NCBI RefSeq assembly: GCF_018729455.1
Contig: NZ_JAHHZF010000016.1
Location: 34,183-98,182, forward strand
Length of the DNA: 64,000 nt
Direction of reading: 5' to 3'
Source: Prosthecodimorpha staleyi
GTDB lineage: Bacteria; Pseudomonadota; Alphaproteobacteria; Rhizobiales; Ancalomicrobiaceae
Shown here: one piece after another, positions 8,229-17,000 of the stretch
How the letters are laid out: every line of letters begins with the position of its first letter
How positions within the stretch are numbered: position 1 is the first letter of the stretch
Made by a program: the position numbers and the translations under genes
Notes under the pieces: generated by a model
The model's input: the letters and a program-made list of their open reading frames with translations, nothing else
What the model was told of the DNA's origin: nothing
Database searches by the model: none

Positions 8229-9160
8229 TCGATTCGCACACCGAGGGCGAGCCGACCCGCCTGATCGTCGACGGCGGCCCGCCGCTCGGCACCGGCCCGC
8301 TCGCGCTCCGGCGCGAGCGCTTCGCCCGGGACTTCGACGACTATCGCCGCTTCGCCGTCAACGAGCCGCGCGGCAGCGATGCGGTGGTCGGGGCGCTGCT
8401 GTGCGAGCCCGAGGATCCGACCGCGGCCGCCGGGCTGATCTTCTTCAACAACACCGGCTATCTCGGCATGTGCGGCCACGCCACCATCGGGGCGGCCGTG
8501 ACGCTCGCCCGGATGGGACGCATCGGCCCCGGCCGGCATCTGTTTGAAACGCCGGTCGGCCCGGTGACGGTCCTGCTCGACGGTCCGAACGCGGTCACGA
8601 TCGAGAATGTGCCGAGCTTCCGGCACCGTGCCGGGGTGGCGATCGAGGTCGACGGACTCGGGACGGTGGTCGGTGATGTCGCCTGGGGCGGCAACTGGTT
8701 CTTCCTGGCCGAGGCCTCGCCTTTGCCGCTCGAGATGGCCCACATTCCCGGGCTGATCCGCGCCGCCGAGGCGGTCGCGCGCGCGCTCGCTGCCGCCGGG
8801 ATCACCGGCACGGACGGCGCGGCCGTCGATCATGTCGAGTTCTTCGGCCCGCCCGCCGGTGCCGATGCGCACAGCCGCAACTTCGTGCTCTGTCCCGGCG
8901 GCGCCTATGACCGGTCGCCCTGCGGCACCGGCACCAGCGCCAAGCTCGCCTGCCTCGCCGCCGGCGGCAAGCTCGCGCCGGGCGTCGACTGGGTCCAGGA
9001 AAGCATCGTCGGCAGCCGCTTCACCGCGCGCTACCGCCTGGACGAGGCCGGCCGCGTCATCCCGAGCATCACCGGCCGCGCCTATGTGGTCGCCGAGGCG
9101 ACGCTGCTGCGCGACCCGGGCGACCCCTTCGCCAATGGCATCGTACCGCTGGCGGCGTGA
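8219..9160 (+). CDS. 4-hydroxyproline epimerase / proline racemase family
   Basis: 313 residues starting at ATG 8219 inside the end of the upstream lyase gene (ten-base overlap), which suggests translational coupling. Both active-site cysteines are present: Cys85 in MCGHATIG and Cys235 in SPCGTGTSAKL. Two cysteines distinguish true racemases/epimerases from the Thr-containing trans-3-hydroxyproline dehydratases. The N-terminus RVIDSHTEGEPTRLIVDGG is characteristic of hydroxyproline 2-epimerases, which convert trans-4-hydroxy-L-proline to the cis-D isomer by a two-base mechanism in the cytoplasm. The partner lyase would act two steps later. A rho-independent terminator follows 64 bases after the stop, so the operon appears to consist of just these two genes. 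Confidence 0.9.
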   Translation: MRVIDSHTEGEPTRLIVDGGPPLGTGPLALRRERFARDFDDYRRFAVNEPRGSDAVVGALLCEPEDPTAAAGLIFFNNTGYLGMCGHATIGAAVTLARMGRIGPGRHLFETPVGPVTVLLDGPNAVTIENVPSFRHRAGVAIEVDGLGTVVGDVAWGGNWFFLAEASPLPLEMAHIPGLIRAAEAVARALAAAGITGTDGAAVDHVEFFGPPAGADAHSRNFVLCPGGAYDRSPCGTGTSAKLACLAAGGKLAPGVDWVQESIVGSRFTARYRLDEAGRVIPSITGRAYVVAEATLLRDPGDPFANGIVPLAA

Positions 9161-9223
9161 GAATCTGTCCCGGGTGCTATGGCGGCTCCGCTGGTCGGGG
9201 CGCCCGGGCCTCGACGATACCGG

Positions 9224-9259
9224 GCCTGCCGGAAATCCGGCAGGCAGGTCGTTCTTTCT
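9224..9259 (+). terminator. Rho-independent terminator after the epimerase gene
   Basis: A perfect ten-base stem, GCCTGCCGGA (9224-9233) against TCCGGCAGGC (9236-9245), is followed by a T-rich tract that includes GTTCTTTCT (9251-9259). It lies 64 bases after the epimerase stop on the same strand. Confidence 0.75.
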
Positions 9260-9679
9260 GATGCCGCAACGGCGGGAACGACCGGACCGCATCAGTTCGA
9301 ACCGGACCGATCCTTGAGGTACCCGCCGGGGGCATCCCCGTCGGTCATCGTCCGCCCTTTCCGGTCAGGGGAGGCCGGCACCGTGAACCGCAGAAGTCGC
9401 GAGCCCGCAGCAACGGTTTCGCGGTTCAGGTGCCGCCTCCTCTGGCCCGAGACGGTGGTCGCCCACCGGCGGAGCGCGCCGGAGCGTTGGCGTCCCCTGG
9501 CGGCCGGCGGCTGGGGCCGGGCGCGCGGAGCGCCACACGCCCCATGACATGGTCATCGATTGGATGTTCCGGGCAGCCGGGGCGAGGCGTCAGCCGGTCG
9601 AGGGCATCCGCCCGAAGCGGACGCCCGTCCGCACCGGGTTGCCGACGGCGCCGGGCTACGCGATGACCGGCCGAGCCGG
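9260..9679. other. Intergenic region without recognisable gene
   Basis: GC-rich sequence between two convergent transcription units. I see no open frame with protein-like composition and no repeat family shared with the other intergenic repeats of the window. In the gene order of rhizobial rkpAGH clusters this is where a short-chain dehydrogenase (RkpH) would be expected; none is present. A small hairpin, GACCGGC-CGA-GCCGGTC (9665-9681), overlaps the stop of the oxoamine synthase gene, with no T tract. Confidence 0.5.
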
Positions 9680-11062
9680 TCAGCTGCCGCCGGCCAGCCG
9701 CTTCCAGGCCGGCATTTCGGTGCGCATCTGGCGGATTTCGCGATCGACGATGGCGACGGTCTCGCGGATCTGCGCCTCGTCATGCTCGGCGGTGATGAAG
9801 AAGCGCAGGCGCGCCTGCTTCTCCGGCACGGCCGGGAAGATGATCGGCAGCACATTGACGCCAGCCTCGTAGAGGCGGTTGGCGCACATCACGGCGGAAG
9901 TCGAATCGCCGATGATTACCGGCACCACGGCGGCATTGATGGCGGTGCCGGTATCGAGACCCGCCTCGCGGCAGAGGTCGAGGAACAGCTTGGCGTTGGT
10001 GCGGATCTTCTGGGCCCGCCAGGGTTCGCGCTCCAGCACCTCGATCGACTTGATCGCCGCCCCGGCCAAGGCCGGCGGGAAGCCGACCGAGAAGACGAAG
10101 CCCGGCGCGCCGGCCTTCAGGATCTCGATCAGGGCATGCGAGCCTGCGATATAGCCGCCTGCGGCCGCGAAGGACTTGGACAGGGTGCCCATCCAGATCT
10201 CGATCTCGTTCGGATCGACGCCCTGCTCCTCGGCGAGGCCGCGGCCATGCGCGCCAAGCACGCCGGCCGAATGCGCCTCGTCGACCATCAGCCAGGCATC
10301 GTGCCGGCGCTTGATGTTCACCAGCCGCTTCAGGTCCGGCATGTCGCCGTCCATGCTGTAGAGGCCCTCGACCACGATCAGGCAGCGCTCGTGACGCGAC
10401 CGGGTGCGGGTCAGGTGCTCTTCGAGCGCGTCGAGATCGTTATGGGCGAACATCAGCCGCGTGGCGCCCGACATGCGGGTACCCTCGACGATCGAGTTGT
10501 GGCTGAGCGCGTCGCACAGGATGAGGTCTTTCGGCCCCATCAGGTGGCCGATGGTCGACACGTTGGTGGCATGGCCCGAGACGAAGACGACCGCGTCCTC
10601 GGTGCCGTGCAAGCGGGCCAGCGCCATCTCCAGCTCGTGGTGGATCGGCCGCTCGCCGGCGACCAGCCGGCTCGCCGACACCGTCGTGCCATAGCGGTCG
10701 ATCGCCGCTTTGGCGGCCGCCGAAACCTCCGGATGGCCGTTCAGGCCGAGATAATTGTAGGACGCGAAGTTGAGCAGCGTGCGGTTGCCACACAGCGTGG
10801 TCGCGCCGGCCCGGCCCTCATGAACGTGGAAGAACGGGTTGGCGATGCCCGAAAGCTCCGCTGCCGCCGCCATCATGCGCAACTGCTTGTGCTGCGGCAT
10901 GGCCGAGAAGTCGAATGCCTTGGGACCGACCGGCGCAGATTCGAGCATGGCGGGTTCGTCGCCGTCGCGTTCGCGCCGATTTTGAGCTTTCGCCTTCAAG
11001 TCCGCGAGAAGCTTGGACTTCTCATTCTTGGCCAGACCTTCGATTCCACGCGGAGCCGTCAT
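9680..11062 (-). CDS. rkpG: Alpha-oxoamine synthase (RkpG/BioF/KBL-like), PLP-dependent acyltransferase
   Basis: 460 residues. The ATG at 11062 shares ATGA with the stop of the large synthase gene, so the two are translationally coupled. The PLP fold type I signature is intact: SYNYLGL near residue 100, DEAHSAGVLG in the middle and the PLP-binding Lys296 in TLSKSF. Family members condense an acyl thioester with an amino acid, losing CO2 and giving an alpha-amino ketone (8-amino-7-oxononanoate, 2-amino-3-ketobutyrate or 3-ketosphinganine). About 60 extra N-terminal residues precede the core. Pairing with an ACP-ending FAS-like megasynthase matches RkpA-RkpG of Sinorhizobium meliloti, needed for capsular K-antigen. 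The acyl donor is probably the synthase-bound chain; the amino acid partner is unknown. The symbol is by synteny and similarity, not proof of function. Confidence 0.83.
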   Translation of the reverse strand: MTAPRGIEGLAKNEKSKLLADLKAKAQNRRERDGDEPAMLESAPVGPKAFDFSAMPQHKQLRMMAAAAELSGIANPFFHVHEGRAGATTLCGNRTLLNFASYNYLGLNGHPEVSAAAKAAIDRYGTTVSASRLVAGERPIHHELEMALARLHGTEDAVVFVSGHATNVSTIGHLMGPKDLILCDALSHNSIVEGTRMSGATRLMFAHNDLDALEEHLTRTRSRHERCLIVVEGLYSMDGDMPDLKRLVNIKRRHDAWLMVDEAHSAGVLGAHGRGLAEEQGVDPNEIEIWMGTLSKSFAAAGGYIAGSHALIEILKAGAPGFVFSVGFPPALAGAAIKSIEVLEREPWRAQKIRTNAKLFLDLCREAGLDTGTAINAAVVPVIIGDSTSAVMCANRLYEAGVNVLPIIFPAVPEKQARLRFFITAEHDEAQIRETVAIVDREIRQMRTEMPAWKRLAGGS

Positions 11063-14000
11063 CAGAACACCTTCTTGATCGTCTGGCCGCGCCGCTCGAT
11101 CGCCTCGGCCACGGCGGCGAGATCCTCCGCCGTCGATCCCTGGAAATCGGTATGGCTGTTGGCCAGCGTCTCCGTATCGCTGGTCGCCGACATGGCATCG
11201 CCGCCCTGGATCCGCGCCACCATCTTGGTGGCGATATCGTGCAGCGTGGCGCCGTTGGCAAGCGACATGAGCGGGATTTCCACGCCGAGCCGGCTTTCGG
11301 CGGCCATGCGCAGTTCGAGCGCCATCAGCGAGTCCATGCCGATTTCGGAGAGCGGCTTGTGGCGGTCGATATCGTCGCCCGGCATCCGCAGAATGCGGCC
11401 GATTTCGGCTCCGAGCAGGCGGATGACCCGCTCCAGCGCCTCGGCAGGCGGCAGGGCCATGATCTCCTCGCGTGCGGCCTGATCGCCGCCCTCCGCGCTT
11501 TCCGCCGCGCCGAGATCGCCGAGATCGGCGAAGAGCGGGGTGGAGACCAGCTTCAGTTCCTTCGAGGCCGACGCCCAGTCGATCCGGGCGAAGCCGATCG
11601 CAGCCTTGTCCATGGCGGTCGGATCGAGCGCCATCAGGGCCTCGAGGCCGTCGAGTGCCTCCTCGACCTTCAGAGCGCTGCGGCCGAGCTTGCGCGCCAG
11701 CATCTCGTTGACCTGCGTGTTGCGGGCCAGGTAGCCGGCATCGCCGATCGCACCCCACGCCACGGCGAGGCCGGGGAGGCCTTCGGAGCGGCGCTTGCGG
11801 GCCAGGGCTTCGAGATAGGCGTTGGCGGCCACGTAGTTGGCCTGGCCCGGATTGCCGACGATGGTCGTTGCCGACGAGAACAGCACGAAGCAGTCGAGAT
11901 CGAGACCGCGCGTTGCCCGGTCGAGGATCGCCGCAGAAGCGACCTTCGGATGCAGGACGGTCCGGATGCGTTCCGGCGTCAGATTCTGCACCAGGGCATC
12001 GTCCAGCACCATGGCGGTGTGGAAAAGGCCCTTGAGCGGCGGTCCGCCGGCGGCAAGCCGGGCAAGCAACGCCTCGACGGCCTTCGGATCGGCCGCGTCG
12101 ACCGCCAGGGTCTCCACCGTGGCGCCGATCGCCTCAATCTCGCGTACGATCTCGACCGCATCACCTTCGACGCGCCCGCGCCGACCGATCAGGACCAGAT
12201 GGCGCGCGCCGCGCTGGGCGAGCCGCCGTGCGAGGCCGAGACCGAAGCCGCCGAGGCCGCCGACGATCAGGTAGCGGCCTTCGGCCGAGACCTTGAAGCC
12301 GGGTGCCGTCGGCATGGCCGAGACTGCCGGCATCGCCGGCGGGGTGATCACGATCTTGCCGATATGGCCGGCCTGCTGCATCAGCCGGAAGGCCGCTGTG
12401 GCATCCTCGGCCACGAAGGCGCGGAACGGCAGCGCGGTGAGAGAGCCGTCCTCGAACAGACGCATCAGGTTGCGGAACAGCCGCTCGGCCAGTTTCAACT
12501 GACGGGTCAGCAGTTGGTCGGCGTCGATGCCGAAATAGCTCAGATTCTGGCGGAACGGCCGCAGGCCGAGCCGGGTGTTGCCGTAGAAGTCGCGCTTGCC
12601 CAGTTCCAGGAAGCGGCCGAAGGGCTTCAGCACCTGGACCGAACGCTCCATCGCCTCGCCGGCGAGCGAGTTCAGCACCACGTCGACACCCTGGCCGCCG
12701 GTCAGGCGCATCACCTCGTCGGCGAAGGCCAGACTGCGCGAATCGAGCACATGATCGGCGCCGAGCGTCTCCAGCAGCACCCGCTTCTCGCGGCTGCCCG
12801 CGGTGGCGATCACGGTGGCACCATGCGACTTGGCGATCTGCAGGGCGGCCAAGCCGACGCCGCCGGCGCCGCCGTGGACCAGCACGGTCTCGCCCTCCTC
12901 GAGGCGGGCGAGGTGCACCAGCGCATAATAGGAGGTCAGGAAGGCGACCGGTATGGTGGCGGCCGCTTCGAACGACATCTGGGCCATCAGCGGGGCCACG
13001 GCATGGGCCGGCACCGTGACATGGCCGGCAAAGGCCGCCGCCGCGAAGGCGACGCAAGGGTCGCCGACGTTGAAGCCGGTCACGCCCGGCCCGACCGCGC
13101 TGACCACGCCGGCGCATTCCATGCCGAGGGTCGGGCCGGCGAAGCCGTCCTCCAGAGCTTCCGGCGGCAGCAGGCCCATGGCCCACATCACGTCGCGGAA
13201 GTTGAGGCCGGTGGCGCGGATCTCGATCTCGATCTCGCCCGCGCCGGGCGCGGTCCGCGCCACGGTCGACCAGGTCAGCCGATCGAGCGAGCCCTGGCCG
13301 GCGATATCCAGGCGCCGGGTCAGCGGACCGCCGACGCCGGCAAGGCTGCTTTCGCCAAGCAGGCCGCCGCGCACCACGCGCAGCGCCGAGCGGCGGTCGG
13401 CGTCGAGCACGATCTCGTGCTCCGCGCCGGCATTCTCGATCTCGTGGGCGATCCGGATGGCCGCCTCGGACGGCGCCAGCGACGGCGACGCGTCGATCTG
13501 GCGGATGTCGAGATTGGGATGTTCGTTGGCGACCACACGGGCAAAGCCCCACAGTGCCGCCTGAGCCGGGCGATGCGTCGGCAGCCCGACGATCGCCTGC
13601 GCCGCGCCCGGCGCAATCGTCCAGACGCGAACCTCACGGGTGCCGAGCGCTCGGGCGAGCGACCCGAATGCCGCGGTGCGCGCCAGCACGGCTGCTTCCG
13701 CATCCTCCTCGGAAGCCGAAGCGCCGTAGGCGAACACCACCTCGAAGTCGCCCTCGGGCAGAGCCTCGCGCAACTTCGCATCGGCATCGGCCGAGCCGTC
13801 GAGCGGCACCACCTTGGTCGAATAGGCCGCCGGCGGATGCGCCTCGTCGGACGGGAGATGATCGATCAGGATCTTCACCGGGCGACGGCCGCCGTTGAGC
13901 TGGGCGACCAGCGCGTCGGAGAGCGCGCGACCGCGGCCCTCGCCGTTGGTCACGAGCACGACCGGCTTGCGCACCGGCGCCGGGGCCTCGGCCATCCGGG

Positions 14001-17000
14001 GCGCCTCGGGCGCCGTGCCGGTCACCAGGAAGGCCGCCGCAGCGCCATCGATCAGATGATCGACGCGCACATCGCGGAACCCGGCCTGACCGGCCAGGTT
14101 CGACCAGCGCGCACGCCGGTCGGGCAGGCGACCGACGGGACGGTCCGGATCGGCCGACAGACGCCACCAGTCGGGGGCGATACCGCGCAGGGCATCCACA
14201 AAAGGCCGGCCTTCCGGCTCGCACAGGACGATCGCGCCGCCCGGGACGAGTCCGCGCCCGACCAGCGACAATGTCGCGCCCAGATCCGGCCAGCGATGCG
14301 CGCCATCCGCGGAGACGGCGAGGTCGTAGCGCACGCCGTTCTCACCGTCGAAGCTCGCCCATTCCGCCGTATTCAGCAGGCGGTGATGGCCGATCAGCAG
14401 GCGCGCCCGTTCGAGGACCGACGGATCCGGATCCGTCAACGTCACCGAACCGGTCTCCGGATCAAGTCCGGCCAGAATGCGCCGGACGAGGCCCTGGTTT
14501 TCGGCGCCGAGCACCAGGATCGACAGCGGACGATCCTTCGGCGCGACCGCGATCAGGTCCTCGACGAGGCGGGCGACGGTCACGGCGATCGGCGCGAAGC
14601 TCGGCGATCCGCTCGCCAGATGATCGCGCATCGCCTCCGAGCCGATCGGATCGCTGCCGCCATCGACCAGCCGCCGCTCCAGAAGGTCGGCGAGGCGCGA
14701 CAGCATCGTGGCTTCGGCGATCCAGGCCGGCTGATCGGCCACGATGGTGCGGATCAGACTGTCGACGGAAGGGTTGTCGGAATCGTCCTCAAGGACCCAG
14801 CGGCCGTCGGTCTGACGGGCCTGGCCGTCCTCTTCGAGGCCTGCGAGCAGGCGGGCGAAGAGCGGACGCATGTCGGGATGGATGCGACCGCGAGCCACCA
14901 GATCGGCGATCTGGAACCCGTTGCGGTCGGCGCCGACGATCCGGCCGATCACGCCGGCGGCCAGATAGGTCAGGGCGGCGTCGACCAGGATGCGGCCTTC
15001 CGCGGGATCCGCGGCTCCGTCCTCCGAGGCGAGCCCGAGCCGCTCGGCGGCGGCGGCCGGACCTTCCGGCCAGGCGGCTTCCACTGCAGAGGCCAGTCCG
15101 TCCTGCGGCAGACGGACCGGTACGGTCTGATACACGAAGTCGTCGAGCGTCGCTTCCCGCGACAACTGGACGGCCGAGAAGCGGGCGCCGGAGAGCGAGG
15201 CGACGACCGCGCCGGCGTCATCGAGGAGCGTGAACACCGCTTCGATCGACTTGACCGAACCCTTGGTCAATTCAAGCCGCGCCGAGGCCACCGCCGCGCC
15301 GGGGGCGAAAATGCGCAGCGAGCCGATCCGGGTCGGCAGGAAGCTCTGCTGGCGGCCGCCCATGCCACGCTCTGCAAGAAGGGCGAAAAGGCCGTGGAAG
15401 GCGGAGTCCAGCAGCGTCGGATGCAGCATGTAGCCGCGCTCGTCCAACGGGGCCTGAGGACCGGCGAAGCGGATCGTGGCGGTCCGGTCGTCGACCACGT
15501 CGACGCTGGCGGCGCGACGGAACGCCGGGCCGTATTCCAGCCCGAAGGTCTCGGTCAGACGATAGAGTTCCGCCGCCGACATGGTCCGACGGGCCGGACC
15601 GATCGCGGCCGGCGCCGGCATGGTCTCGACCGGAACGGCGGACAGGGCGCCGCGGGCGTGCAGGCTCCACTCGTCGCCGGTCAGGCGATGGCGGCTCAGA
15701 ATCTCGACCACCATGCCGTCATGGGAGACGCGGACCGACACCTCGCGCGGCTCCGACGGCTCGATGACGAGCGCGCGGACGATATCGAAATCCTTCAGCT
15801 CGATATGGTCGGTGCCGAGCAGTTCCCGACCGGCGGCGAGCGCCATTTCGGCAAGGCCGGCAGCCGGCACGACGATGGCACCGTCGACCTTGTGGTCGGC
15901 GAGCCACGGCTGCAGTTCCGTGTCGAGATGGTTGAAGAAGACCGGTCCGCCCTGACGGTCGGCCAGACCGATCAGCGGATGCGCGGTCGGCCGATAGGTC
16001 GACAGGGCTTCGGGCGTGAGGTCGAGCTTGTAGGGCTGGTTCTGCCAGGCGTAGGCCGGCAGGTCGGCCGTGCGGGGGCCGGTGCCGAACAGGGCACGAT
16101 CGTCGACCGCCGCCCCATGGGCGACGACGCCCGCCGCGATGCGGGCGATCGGGTCGACCGCTTCGGAATCGGCCCTGTCGAGAGACGACAGCGCGGCGCC
16201 GGTGAGGCTCGCTTCCTTCAGGATGTCGTTGACATAGGCGCCGAGCACCGGGCGCGGGCCGATTTCGAGGAAGACGCGATAGCCGTCCTCGGTCAGAGCC
16301 TTGACGCCCGCTTCGAAGGCGACGGGCTGGCGCACATTCTCCCACCAATATTGCGCGTCGAGCGCCTCGCCGGGCACGATCCCGCCCTTGACGGTGGAAT
16401 AGAACGGAATCCGCGATGCCCGCGGCCTGATATCCGCCAAGGTCTGCATCAGCGGCTGACGGATCGGATCGACCAGCGCGCAATGGAACGGATAGTCGAG
16501 GTCCAGCCGCTTGAAGGCCCAACGCTTGGAGCGGGCGAATTTCAGGAACTGGTCGAGCGAATCGATCCGGCCCGAAATGGTTACGCCGCGCGGGCTGTTG
16601 ATGGCCGCGATCTCGATGCCCGGATAGCCGGCCTCGGCGATCGCCTTCTCGGCCTCCGCGGCCGGCATCAAGAGGGCGGCCATGCCGCCGAGATGGCGCG
16701 TGATCTCCTGGTGGGTCGAGCGCGCGTGGATGACCTTCACGGCATCGGCGAGATCGAGCGCACCGGCCGCCCAGGCGGAGGCGACCTCGCCCACGCTGTG
16801 CCCGACCACGGCCCGGGGCTTGATGCCACGCATCGCCAGCGCCTCGACCAGCGCCACCTGGACGCCGAACAGCAGCGGCTGTGCGACTTCGGTCCGCTCG
16901 ATCTCGTTCTCGATCTCTTCGGAGAACATGGTCGTCAGAAGCGACCAGCCGGCCCGACCCATGAACACCCGGTCGACCTTCTCGAAGGCCTTCTGGAAGT

